NCBI GenBank assembly: GCA_036563805.1
Contig: DATCLS010000058.1
Coordinates: forward strand, 1-64,000
Direction of reading: 5' to 3'
From: DATCLS01 sp036563805
GTDB taxonomy: Bacteria > Actinomycetota > Acidimicrobiia > Acidimicrobiales > VFJN01
DNA: 64,000 nt
Both the position numbers and the translations under genes were made by a program. Within the stretch, counting starts at the first letter, position 1. Every line of letters begins with the position of its first letter. The notes under the pieces were generated by a model. That model ran no database searches. It saw only the letters and a program-made list of their open reading frames with translations, and was not told where the DNA came from. Below, one piece after another: positions 1 through 8,384 of this stretch.

Positions 1-179
1 CTGAGCACGGCGTAGGCCTCGTTGAGCCTGGCGGCCCGGCGGGCGGTGGCCGTGCCCGCCCGGTCGCCGGTCACGTCCGGGTGGGCCTTGCGGATCAGGC
101 GGCGGTAGGAGGCGCGGACCGCCTCCCAGCCGTCGTTCTCGGCCACCTCGAGGATGGCCCGGGCCTCCCACACGTCCAC
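1..179 (-). CDS. DnaJ (J-domain) protein, 3' end cut by window edge
   Basis: The N-terminal ~60 residues of a J-domain protein; the rest lies beyond base 1. The stretch reads as helix-II, the HPD loop (KAHPDVTGD) and helix III (ARRLNEAYAVL), which is the Hsp70-contacting module of Hsp40 co-chaperones. The only in-frame conventional start is GTG at 179 (a second GTG follows at 173); upstream codons are open but contain no ATG, GTG or TTG. GACGAT lies 6 nt before GTG 179, fitting a leaderless start. Whether the full protein is a canonical DnaJ with zinc-finger domain or a short J-only protein cannot be told from this fragment. Confidence 0.75.
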   Translation of the reverse strand, partial: MDVWEARAILEVAENDGWEAVRASYRRLIRKAHPDVTGDRAGTATARRAARLNEAYAVL

Positions 180-297
180 CCCAAAATCGTCCCACGGATC
201 GCGCGCTTTGGGCGCGCCATTCGGGCCGGTGGGTGCGGTGGCGGCCGGTGGGCGGGCCGGTGGGGCCGGCCCGGGCGGCTCGGGTCGCCGCCCGGGG

Positions 298-307
298 ACC
301 GTAGGCT
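298..307. promoter_or_regulatory. Back-to-back -10 boxes between the J-domain gene and the small membrane gene
   Basis: Reading right, TAGGCT (302-307) is a TANNNT -10 box 6 nt before the ATC codon at 314. Reading left, TACGGT (303-298) is a TANNNT box that could serve the J-domain gene with a leader of about 110 nt. The two share the central TA. Confidence 0.4.
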
Positions 308-313
308 CGGCGG

Positions 314-598
314 ATCGAGCTGTTCGACTGGGCCGCCGCCGTCGGGACCGTCCTCCTCCTGTCGGTCCCGCTCATGCTCACGTTGTGGGCGCTGCTCGAC
401 GCCGCCCGCCGGCCGGAGTGGGCGTGGGCGCTCGCCGGCCGCCGCCGGGTGGTGTGGATGGCCGCGATCCTGGTCGGCGCGCTGACGGTGCTGGCCGGGA
501 TCGCCGTTGCCGTCACCTACCTGGTCCGCATCCGGCCCGAGATCGCCGCCGCCGAGGACGGCCGCATCGACCCACCCGGACCCGGCCGCTTCCGCTAA
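314..598 (+). CDS. Small two-helix membrane protein, possible AUC start
   Basis: The frame is open from 305 (a TAG lies at 302-304) to TAA at 596-598 and encodes about 94 residues. There are two predicted membrane helices: the first reads AAAVGTVLLLSVPLML and the second WMAAILVGALTVLAGIAVAV, separated by a short basic loop (GRRRVV), with a polar C-terminus ending PGPGRFR. The first ATG is at 374, but starting there would cut into the first helix. No GTG or TTG occurs earlier, whereas the ATC at 314 sits exactly 6 nt after a TAGGCT box, the same geometry as other genes here. Function is unknown; the layout is reminiscent of small PLDc_N-type membrane proteins, but I see no decisive motif. Confidence 0.55.
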   Translation: MELFDWAAAVGTVLLLSVPLMLTLWALLDAARRPEWAWALAGRRRVVWMAAILVGALTVLAGIAVAVTYLVRIRPEIAAAEDGRIDPPGPGRFR

Positions 599-611
599 CC
601 CCGCGCGGGGG

Positions 612-1487
612 TCAGCTCGCGAGCCAGGCCGGGGGCGGACCGTAGCGGCCCCGCAGATGGTCGCGGACGGCGGCCAGGCGGGCCCGGGGTACCCAGTAGG
701 GGCCGCCCCGCCACCGGGGGCTGAGGGCGCCGGCGGTCATGTGCCACGCGGCGATGACCAGCCGGATGAAGGCGTGGTAGCGCCCCGAGTGCTCCCGCAC
801 CATGAGCAGCGTGTTGCGCAGCTGCAGGTAGTCGACCAGCGCCAGGTTCGAGCCCAGGCCGCCGTTGCGGACGTCCGCGCCGCGCACGACCCCGATCTCC
901 CACCCGGCCCGGGCGGCCCGCACGGCCAGTTCGGCCTCCTCGCAGTAGGCGAAGTAGCGCTCGTCGAATAGGCCCACCTCGGTGAGCAGCTCCCGCCGGG
1001 CCAGCATGAGCGTGCCGTGGGGGTAGCCGGCGGGCTCCCAGCCCTCGGTCACGGTCGCCGGCGCCGGGATCGCCCCGAAGTAGCGGTCGACGACCGGGGT
1101 CAGGCCGTCGCCCACGTCGGCCGACGCCAGGCCGGCCCGGGGCCGGTCGGCCAGCTCGTCCAGCAGGCGCCGCAGGCAGCCGGGCTGGGGCTCGGCGTCG
1201 TGGGGCGCCACGGCCAGCCACGGCGCCGGGTCGCGGCCCAGGAACCAGCGAAAGCCGGCGTTGGCGGCCGGGCCGAACCCCCGATTCGCTCCGAGGGCCA
1301 GCAGCTCGACCCCGGCCGGGAGCTCGCGGCGCACCCGCTCGAGGGCGGCGTCGGACGAGCCGTTGTCCACGACGACCACTCGGACGTCGACACCCTGGTC
1401 GAGCATCCGGGCGACGGTCCCGGGCACGACGTCGGGGTTCTCCCGGTGGACGACGACGAGGTCGAGCTGGTGCGGCACGGGCCGCAT
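612..1487 (-). CDS. GT2 family glycosyltransferase
   Basis: A 291-residue GT-A fold glycosyltransferase of the WcaE/rhamnosyltransferase type. The N-terminus reads LDLVVVHRENP and VVVVDNGSSDAA, giving the nucleotide-binding strand and the conserved DNGSSD loop. GANRGFGPAANAGF is the usual NxGxxxAxN motif, and HDAEPQPG stands at the DXD position, with His-Asp replacing the commoner Asp. GLFDERYFAYCEEAELAVRAARAGW is the acceptor-side E(D)xxL motif. A longer frame runs upstream to 1658, but similarity begins only at the ATG at 1487. The gene overlaps nothing and is divergent from DUF2630. It probably adds a sugar to a surface glycan, with unknown donor and acceptor. Confidence 0.85.
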   Translation of the reverse strand: MRPVPHQLDLVVVHRENPDVVPGTVARMLDQGVDVRVVVVDNGSSDAALERVRRELPAGVELLALGANRGFGPAANAGFRWFLGRDPAPWLAVAPHDAEPQPGCLRRLLDELADRPRAGLASADVGDGLTPVVDRYFGAIPAPATVTEGWEPAGYPHGTLMLARRELLTEVGLFDERYFAYCEEAELAVRAARAGWEIGVVRGADVRNGGLGSNLALVDYLQLRNTLLMVREHSGRYHAFIRLVIAAWHMTAGALSPRWRGGPYWVPRARLAAVRDHLRGRYGPPPAWLAS

Positions 1488-1604
1488 GTTGTCCGATCCG
1501 CGCCGGTCCCTGGCAAGCTGCACGTCGGGACCACGCCCGGGAAGCACATCCGGGACCAGCCGGGTCCGGCACCCGCCGGGTCCGACCCATCGGAGGTCAG
1601 TGCG

Positions 1605-1847
1605 ATGGACGATCGGGACGTCATCGGCCGCATCAGCGCCCTCGTCGAGGAGGAGCACGAGCTCGAGAGGGCCGCCGGCCCCGACGGGCTCGACCCCGAG
1701 GCCGAGGCCCGCCGTCGCGAGATCGAGGTGGCGCTCGACCAGTGCTGGGACCTGCTCCGGCAGCGCCGGGCCCGGCGCAGCTCCGGCACCGACCCGAACG
1801 AGGCCCGGGTCCGCCCGCCCGAGATTGTCCAGCGCTACCAGCAGTAA
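1605..1847 (+). CDS. DUF2630 family protein
   Basis: An 80-residue protein matching the DUF2630 family end to end: an acidic helical N-terminus (DVIGRISALVEEEHELE), then EVALDQCWDLLRQRRARR, then a short tail with DPNEARVRPPEIV. The family is a small, all-helical actinobacterial protein of unknown function. Start ATG 1605 has GGAGG 8 nt upstream (CGGAGGTCAGTGCG), so this gene uses a Shine-Dalgarno rather than a leaderless start. Confidence 0.85.
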   Translation: MDDRDVIGRISALVEEEHELERAAGPDGLDPEAEARRREIEVALDQCWDLLRQRRARRSSGTDPNEARVRPPEIVQRYQQ

Positions 1848-1900
1848 CGCCCGCTACCGTCCACGGATTGGCGCGGGGCGACCGCTACGATCGCCAGTCC

Positions 1901-3241
1901 GTGGCCACGCCCGCGACGACCTCTCCGCCCGGTGCTGCCGCCGACGGTCCTCCCGACCTCGGGGCGGCCCGCCGCCTGCTCGCCTTCTGCGACGCCGCGC
2001 CCTCGCCGTACCACGCCTGCGCCACGGCGGCGGCCATGCTCACCGAGGCCGGGTTCACCCGCTTGGCCGAGGACGCGGCCTGGCCCGGCGAGCCCGGCGG
2101 CTACTTCGTCGTGCGGGGCGGCACGCTGATCGCGTGGTGGACGGCCGGCGACCACCAGCCCCACGACGGCTTCCGCATCGTCGGCGCCCACACCGACAGC
2201 CCCAACCTGCGCATCAAGCCGCGGCCGGACGTCGCCCAGGCCGGCTGCCGCCAGCTCGGCGTCGAGGTCTACGGGGGCGTGCTGCTCAACAGTTGGCTCG
2301 ACCGCGACCTGGGCCTGTCGGGCCGGGTGGCGGTGCGCCGCGACGGCGGCGGGGCGGTGGTGCGGCTGCTGCGGGTCGACCGGGCCGTGTGCGCCATCCC
2401 CCAGCTCGCCATCCACCTCGACCGCGAGGTCACCACCAAGGGGCTGGTAATCGACCCCCAGACGCACCTGCGCCCGCTCTGGGGGGTAGGCGACGGCACG
2501 GACGGTGACTTCCGGGCCTTCGTGGCCAAAGAGCTGGGCGTGCCGCCCGACGACGTCCTGGGGTGGGACCTGATGCTCCACGATTTGGCCCCGGGCTCGC
2601 TGGTGGGGCGCGACGACGACCTGCTCGGGTCGTCCCGGCTCGACAACCTGGCCTCGTGCTGGGCCGCCGTCGAGGCGCTGACCGAGGTCGCCCCCGACGT
2701 GGGCGGCGGGCCCGTGCCGGTCGTGTGCCTGTTCGACCACGAGGAGATCGGCTCGACGTCCGACCGGGGCGCCGGCTCGTCGATGCTGCCGACGGTGCTG
2801 GAGCGCACGGTGCTGGCCCGGGGCGGCGACCGCGAGAGCCTGCACCGGGCCCTGGCCCGCTCGGCGTGCCTGTCGGCCGACATGGCGCACGCCACCCACC
2901 CCAACTACCCCGACCGGCACGACCCCCAGCACCGCATCGCCCTCAACGGCGGCCCGGTGCTGAAGCTGAACGCCAACGTGCGCTACGCCACCGACGCCCC
3001 GGGCAGCGCGCTGGTGGCGCTGGCCGCCGAGCAGGCCGGGGTGCCGCTGCAGACGTTCGCCATGCGCAGCGACCTGCCGTGCGGGTCGACGATCGGCCCG
3101 GTGACCGCCGCCCGGCTGGGCATCACCACGGTCGACGTGGGCATGGCCCAGCTGGCCATGCACGCCATCCGCGAGCACGCCGGCAGCCACGACGCCGGCC
3201 GCTACCGGGCGCTGCTGGCCGCCTTCCTGGCCCCGGCCTGA
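1901..3241 (+). CDS. M18 family aminopeptidase
   Basis: A 446-residue cytoplasmic zinc aminopeptidase (aspartyl aminopeptidase/ApeB type). Metal-binding motifs are in order: GAHTDSPNLRIKP near residue 95, the SSRLDNLASC segment near 245, FDHEEIGSTSDRGAGS near 280 with the catalytic Glu, and DLPCGSTIGP near 390. Length is normal for the family. The frame extends upstream, but GTG 1901 is the sensible start: it precedes a short polar tail and the LLAFCDAAPSPYHA motif, and TACGAT lies 9 nt before it. The enzyme removes N-terminal, often acidic, residues from peptides. It is monocistronic and convergent with the nucleotidase. Confidence 0.93.
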   Translation: MATPATTSPPGAAADGPPDLGAARRLLAFCDAAPSPYHACATAAAMLTEAGFTRLAEDAAWPGEPGGYFVVRGGTLIAWWTAGDHQPHDGFRIVGAHTDSPNLRIKPRPDVAQAGCRQLGVEVYGGVLLNSWLDRDLGLSGRVAVRRDGGGAVVRLLRVDRAVCAIPQLAIHLDREVTTKGLVIDPQTHLRPLWGVGDGTDGDFRAFVAKELGVPPDDVLGWDLMLHDLAPGSLVGRDDDLLGSSRLDNLASCWAAVEALTEVAPDVGGGPVPVVCLFDHEEIGSTSDRGAGSSMLPTVLERTVLARGGDRESLHRALARSACLSADMAHATHPNYPDRHDPQHRIALNGGPVLKLNANVRYATDAPGSALVALAAEQAGVPLQTFAMRSDLPCGSTIGPVTAARLGITTVDVGMAQLAMHAIREHAGSHDAGRYRALLAAFLAPA

Positions 3242-3331
3242 CCCGAGCCGACCGCCCCAGCCCCGAGCCGCGGCCCGGTCCTCAGGCCCCGCAGGCCCGG
3301 CCCCGGCCGGACCCTCGCCCGCGCGCCGCCC

Positions 3332-3994
3332 TCAGCCGCTCTCGCGCCGCAGGCGCCCGGCCAGGCGGTTCGGCGCGTCCTCGAACCCGGGGAGCGGGGC
3401 CTGCAGCGTGAGCCCCAGCTCGGCCACGCGGTCGCCGACCAGGGTCTCGACGTCGGCCCACGAGCGGGCCCGGGGCCCGTCGACGTCGCGGTTGTAGGGC
3501 TGGTCGAACACGATCACGTGGGCGCCGGTGGAGCGGAGGGCGGCGACGTTGTGCGGGGCGTCCTCGATGTAGCAGTCGGCCTCGACCTGGGGCTTGGCGC
3601 CGAGGAAGCACAGGTCGCGGTAGGGGATGCCGGCGCCGTCGAGCCAGTCGACCGTGTCGGCCACCGCCACGGCGTGCCCCCAGTTGACGTACAGCCGGTG
3701 GGTGATGATGCGGATCCAGATGCCGGCGTCCGACAGCCGCCACAGCACCTCGGCCGCGCCCTCGATGGGCCGCATGGTCCGGAAGATGCGGTGCTCGAGC
3801 ACAGCCGCTTGGTGGAGCCGGGCGAAGTCCTCGGACGAGAGCTGCCACTCGCTGAAGTCCCACGAGCGCTCGAGGGGGAGCGTCTCGGGGGCGACGCCCT
3901 TCTCGGCGGCCACCACCTCGCGCAGCGCGCCCGTGTAGTCGGCGCAGACGCCGTCGAGGTCGACGCCGAGGATGAAGCCGCCGGCGTCGCTCAC
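3332..3994 (-). CDS. HAD-superfamily 5'(3')-deoxyribonucleotidase-like protein
   Basis: 220 residues of the NT5C-type HAD family. Motif I is LGVDLDGVCADY (nucleophile Asp and acid/base Asp near residues 11-13), the IITHR segment near 98 is motif II (Thr), and FLGAKPQVEADCYIEDAPHNV gives the motif III Lys and the motif IV Asp pair. The start is GTG at 3994 (GTG AGC GAC). Such enzymes dephosphorylate nucleoside monophosphates. The gene stands alone, 31 nt downstream of the AftD-like gene on the same strand, so it may be the last gene of that operon. Confidence 0.82.
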   Translation of the reverse strand: MSDAGGFILGVDLDGVCADYTGALREVVAAEKGVAPETLPLERSWDFSEWQLSSEDFARLHQAAVLEHRIFRTMRPIEGAAEVLWRLSDAGIWIRIITHRLYVNWGHAVAVADTVDWLDGAGIPYRDLCFLGAKPQVEADCYIEDAPHNVAALRSTGAHVIVFDQPYNRDVDGPRARSWADVETLVGDRVAELGLTLQAPLPGFEDAPNRLAGRLRRESG

Positions 3995-4025
3995 CGGCCG
4001 CCGCCCCCGACCACGCGTCGCCCGC

Positions 4026-7000
4026 TCATGCGTCGCTGCGCCGCGCCTGCCAGACGCGGTCGACCACGACGTCGGCCACCAGGAACAGCACGGCCGCCCA
4101 CCCGAGCGGGTGGGGCCTGTCCATCTCGATGGGCCAGTCGAAGCTGGGCACGGGGGAGTGGCGGAACTGGATGTACAGGACGTAGCAGGCCGCCACGCCC
4201 AGCGCCAACGGGCTGACCAGCAGCAGCCACCGGCGGAACGTCTCGTGGCGGGCGCCGAGGCCGGCCGCCACGCCCACGGCCAAGCCGACGAGCGGGCCGG
4301 CCAGGATCCAGCCGACGAGCGCCAGGCCGATGCCGGTCACGATCGCCTTGCGGCGGGTCGGCAGCGCCCCCTCGTAGCGGAAGGCCAGCACGGGGGAGTA
4401 GGGCTCGGGCATGGCCGGCGGGTAGTAGGCCCGGGGCCGGGGCCGGCGCAGGGTGAGCAGCAGGCACACCAGCGCCCCGGCCGCCGACAGGATCAGGGCC
4501 AGGTTGACCCGCTGCTGGGGCGCGAACCGCATCTCGACCTCGAACGACTCGCCGGGCGCCACCACCTGCCAGCCGTTGGCGTAGCCGTTGACCAGCTGGG
4601 GCGCGCCGAGGTCCTCGCCCTCGGCCGAGGCCGTCCACCCGTCGTTGTAGCTCTGGCCGAGCGCCAGCCAGAAGGGCTCGCCCTCGGTGGCGCCCTCGAC
4701 CCGGACCCGGACCGAGTCGCGGCCTTGGTCGAGGATCTCGACCGTCGGGGCCGGCGCCCGGGACGCCGCCGAGCCGCCCGCGGCCTCGTCCGCCGACCAG
4801 GCCTCGCTCACCAGCGTTCCGCTGGCGGTCGACGCCGCGCCGCCGGCGGCCGACCGCAGCACGAGGCGGTCGAGGTTGAGGCCGGTCGACTCGCCCTCGG
4901 CGGAGGTGAGCTCGTGCCACCCGCCGTCGAGGTCGAGGGCCGAGGCGTCGCCGCAGGTCGTGACCGCCAGCGGCTGGCCGGCCAGGGCGTCGGCGGTGGT
5001 GCCGGTGATCCGGATCGGGACGGGCTCGCCGTCGACGGCCAGCAGGTCGTCGCGGCAGCCCGTGTCGAACGTCTCGGGCAGGGCGGGCACGGTCGGCCCC
5101 GGCAGGCCGATCTCGGCGATGGCCGCCGGCTGGGTGACCTCGTTGTCGCTCACCCAGTCGTTGGTGATGACCGGCAGGACGTTGGTCACGCGGAACCGGA
5201 ACGACGAGCCGGTCAGCGCCTCGGGCAGCCGGACCTCGACCGTCGAGGTGTCGTTCTGCCGGGAGCCGGTCCGGACCCCCTCGACGGGGACCTTGACGGC
5301 CCGGCCGCCGTCGACCGAGACCTCGATCTCTGTCGGCACCGAGTGGAGCCCGTCGGCGACGACCGTCAGCGGGAAGCTCTCGACGGTCGTGGGGGAGGGC
5401 AGGTTGACCTCGATCCAGGCGCCGACCGGGGCGCTGCGGACGGTGGTCCAGGCGGTGGCGGGGTCGCCGTCGAAGGCGGCGGCCGGGGTCGAGATGCTCC
5501 CGGCCAGGTCGCCGGACGCCCGCACCCAGGGCTCCGACGACCCGTGGGGCCGGCCCAGCAGCTCGTCGACCGCCTGGGCGTCGGCCCGGGCCGAGAGCCG
5601 GGCCTCACCGGTCAGCCCGAACGACCGCTCCGACGGCAGCTCGAACTGCCGCATGATCGAGCGCTCCTCGTCGTCGCGGGTCACGTCGGTCGGATCCTGG
5701 CGCTGGCGGGTGAGGCTGATGGCGAGCGGCCGGTCGGCCGAGTCCGTGCCCGCCGCTTCGAGCAGGTCGGTCGGCAGGCGGACCAGCTCGGTGGCCGTCG
5801 GCGCCTGGTCGCCGATCGCGACCTCGGCGAACCCGACGCTGGACAGGCCCGTGAACCGGGGCCGGTCGCCGGCCGTGTCGGCCAGGATCTCGATGGACAG
5901 CGTCTCGAAAGTCCGCTCGGGGAACTCGACCACCTGGCCCGGCACGTCGCGGGACTGGGGCGTGAGCATCACGTCGACGGGGTCGCCGCCGTCGAAGCGC
6001 AGCCGCACCTCGGTCAGGAACCGGTTGCGGTTGCCGTTGGTCGGCTGCGTGAGCGTGACGTGGTCGGTCGTGACCGGCTCGCGGAGCTGCAGCTCCAAGC
6101 GCTCGCCCCGGGCGTCGGAGAACGCCGCCGTGCGCCAGGCCGTGTCCGGGTCGCCGTCGACGGCGTTGGACGGCCGCTCCTCGGCCGTGAACGTGATCGG
6201 GTTGCCGTAGCTGGTGGCCGACGCCTCGACCGTGCCCTGGTTGGCGGCCACGGTCTGGCTGTCGGTGCCGGCGTCGGGGAACACGGGCAGCCGGTTGTCG
6301 GTGAGGTCCTCCTCGAGCGCCTCGTCGTCCGGGCTCTCGGTGTAGCCCCGGGTGTGGCGGACCGTCGTCCACCGCTCGCCCCGCTTGCGGTTGCTGTCGG
6401 TGAGCAGCAGGGCGGCGCCGTCGTCGAGCGCGGCCGCCACCTCGTCCTCGTCGAGCTCGGCCGCGTAGCGGATCAGCTCGGTGCCGTCGATCAGCCCGGC
6501 CCCGGCCGCGTCGACCAGACCTTGGCCGTCGCCGGCCACCAACAGCGGGTTCTCCGTGCCGTGGGCGGTGACGATGTCGAGCGGGTCCTCGACGGGGAAC
6601 ACCGCCACCTCGGGCGGGTCCGGCAGCGACGGGTCGGTGAGGAACAGCAGCTCGTCGTCCAGCTGGACATCGGGGATCGTCAGGTTGCGGCCCTTGGGGC
6701 CGAACTCGGCCGGCTCGCCCAGGCCGTCGGCCTGGCGGATGAAGTCCCAGAAGTTGCGGGGCCGGGGCGTGTTGTACCGCTCGTACTGGAGGTCGCTCTG
6801 CACGAGCACGTCGCCGGCCCGCATCAACCGGGCGATGGGGGCGATGCTGTCGGGGTCGGCCGTGCGCTCCTGGAGCGGCAGGTCGAAGGCGTTGAGCAGG
6901 TTGGCGGAGGGCGGCGAGCCGTACGGGATCAGCTCGCGGGCCACCGACGGCCGGTCGATGAGCCCGGGGAGGACCGGGTCGACCGTGTTGCCCCACCGGT

Positions 7001-8384
7001 AGCTGGCGAAGTCGCTGCCGGGCACGACCAGCACCCGGTTGTCGTGGGAGCCGGCGTCGACGTGGTCGGCGGCCTGCTGCCAGTAGTCGGGGATCTCGGA
7101 CCGGCGCAGGTTCTCGGGCACGAACTGGCCCAGCCACAGGGGCGGGAGGGCCAAAATGGCGAGCGCCACCCCGCCGACGCCGAGCGGCCGCCGCAGCCTG
7201 GGCCACCGGCGGACGAGGCTGGCGACGCCGGAGCCCAGCAGCACGGCCAGGCCGAGCGCCACCAGCGGCACCGCCCGGGGCAGGCTGCGCATGGCCAGGC
7301 CGGTGTCGGACTCGAGGAACCAGCGGACCGCCCGGGCCCACGGCGACCCGCCCTCCCACGGGAACGCCCCGACCGCCAGCGCGGTGCCGACGACCACCAG
7401 CAGCACGAAGTAGGCCCGGTGGCGCCACCGCGACAGGACGGCTCCCACCAGCCCCAGGATCGGGATCAGGTAGGTGAGGGCGATGAGCGGCAGGTTCTGG
7501 GTGTAAGGGACGCTCGACTCGGTCCACGGGCCGAGCCGGTCGGTGCCGTAGAAGAACCAGTAGCCGAGGCCCCGCAGCACCTCGTGGCTGACCGAGACAT
7601 CGGCCACCACCTTGGCGGTCTCGGTGTAGCGCAGGATCTCGATGCCGTTGGTCCCCTGCACGGACAGCCCGGCGATCCACCAGGCCGAGACCGGGACCGT
7701 GAGCACGCCGATCCGCAGGGCGGCGGTCACCGCCACCCGCAGCGACACGTCCTTGGCCACCCACACGGCGTGCGCCAGCCACAGGATCGGCGCCACGCCG
7801 ACGAGCAGCAGGGCGGTGGCGTTGACGCTGCCGCAGGTGGCCACCGTCAGGGCGAACAGCGCCGGGTAGCGCCAGCCCTTGGTCCGCACCGTGAGCAGGG
7901 TGAACGCCACCAGCCAGGGCAGGGCGGCGAACGGCAGCAGGATGGCCGACAGCCGGGCCACCAACGTGAGGACGTAGGGGGTGAGGGCGTAGGTGAACGC
8001 CGCCACCGCCACCGCCGGCCCGCTCCAGCTCAGCTTGCGGAGCAGGTAGACGACGCCGGAGCCGGCGGCGAACAGGATCGTGCCCCACCACAGGCGCTGG
8101 GCCAGCCAGTCGGGCACGCCCAGCCGCTCGAACACCCAGTAGAACGGCCCCTGGGGCCACAGGTACCCGATGTTCTGGTGCGTGACCGTGCCCAGGCCGA
8201 CCGACGGGTCCCACATCGACCAGGCCCGGCTGAGCAGCCTGGCCGGATCCAGGTACAGGTACGTCTTCGTGTCCGCGCTGACCCATCCCCTCTGGGTGAG
8301 GATCAGCGGGACGTACGCGACCGCGGCCAGGCCGAGGTAGAGCCGGGCCGACTCCGTCGTCGGCCGCCGGAGCGTCTTCTTCAT
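4026..8384 (-). CDS. aftD: AftD-like alpha-(1->3)-arabinofuranosyltransferase (DUF3367)
   Basis: A 1452-residue membrane glycosyltransferase. The N-terminal ~460 residues hold the GT-C helices, with the first loop acidic motif SADTKTYLYLDP near residue 36. A large extracytoplasmic part follows, with two discoidin/F5-8C-like carbohydrate-binding domains (SNAVDGDPDTAWRT near 735 and AAAFDGDPATAWTT near 965), and C-terminal helices from about 1290. In mycobacteria AftD adds arabinofuranose from decaprenyl-phosphoryl arabinose to arabinogalactan and lipoarabinomannan; length and domain order match. The ATG at 8384 overlaps the stop of the upstream GT4 gene (ATGA), so the two are translationally coupled. 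The acceptor in this organism is unknown. Confidence 0.85.
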   Translation of the reverse strand: MKKTLRRPTTESARLYLGLAAVAYVPLILTQRGWVSADTKTYLYLDPARLLSRAWSMWDPSVGLGTVTHQNIGYLWPQGPFYWVFERLGVPDWLAQRLWWGTILFAAGSGVVYLLRKLSWSGPAVAVAAFTYALTPYVLTLVARLSAILLPFAALPWLVAFTLLTVRTKGWRYPALFALTVATCGSVNATALLLVGVAPILWLAHAVWVAKDVSLRVAVTAALRIGVLTVPVSAWWIAGLSVQGTNGIEILRYTETAKVVADVSVSHEVLRGLGYWFFYGTDRLGPWTESSVPYTQNLPLIALTYLIPILGLVGAVLSRWRHRAYFVLLVVVGTALAVGAFPWEGGSPWARAVRWFLESDTGLAMRSLPRAVPLVALGLAVLLGSGVASLVRRWPRLRRPLGVGGVALAILALPPLWLGQFVPENLRRSEIPDYWQQAADHVDAGSHDNRVLVVPGSDFASYRWGNTVDPVLPGLIDRPSVARELIPYGSPPSANLLNAFDLPLQERTADPDSIAPIARLMRAGDVLVQSDLQYERYNTPRPRNFWDFIRQADGLGEPAEFGPKGRNLTIPDVQLDDELLFLTDPSLPDPPEVAVFPVEDPLDIVTAHGTENPLLVAGDGQGLVDAAGAGLIDGTELIRYAAELDEDEVAAALDDGAALLLTDSNRKRGERWTTVRHTRGYTESPDDEALEEDLTDNRLPVFPDAGTDSQTVAANQGTVEASATSYGNPITFTAEERPSNAVDGDPDTAWRTAAFSDARGERLELQLREPVTTDHVTLTQPTNGNRNRFLTEVRLRFDGGDPVDVMLTPQSRDVPGQVVEFPERTFETLSIEILADTAGDRPRFTGLSSVGFAEVAIGDQAPTATELVRLPTDLLEAAGTDSADRPLAISLTRQRQDPTDVTRDDEERSIMRQFELPSERSFGLTGEARLSARADAQAVDELLGRPHGSSEPWVRASGDLAGSISTPAAAFDGDPATAWTTVRSAPVGAWIEVNLPSPTTVESFPLTVVADGLHSVPTEIEVSVDGGRAVKVPVEGVRTGSRQNDTSTVEVRLPEALTGSSFRFRVTNVLPVITNDWVSDNEVTQPAAIAEIGLPGPTVPALPETFDTGCRDDLLAVDGEPVPIRITGTTADALAGQPLAVTTCGDASALDLDGGWHELTSAEGESTGLNLDRLVLRSAAGGAASTASGTLVSEAWSADEAAGGSAASRAPAPTVEILDQGRDSVRVRVEGATEGEPFWLALGQSYNDGWTASAEGEDLGAPQLVNGYANGWQVVAPGESFEVEMRFAPQQRVNLALILSAAGALVCLLLTLRRPRPRAYYPPAMPEPYSPVLAFRYEGALPTRRKAIVTGIGLALVGWILAGPLVGLAVGVAAGLGARHETFRRWLLLVSPLALGVAACYVLYIQFRHSPVPSFDWPIEMDRPHPLGWAAVLFLVADVVVDRVWQARRSDA

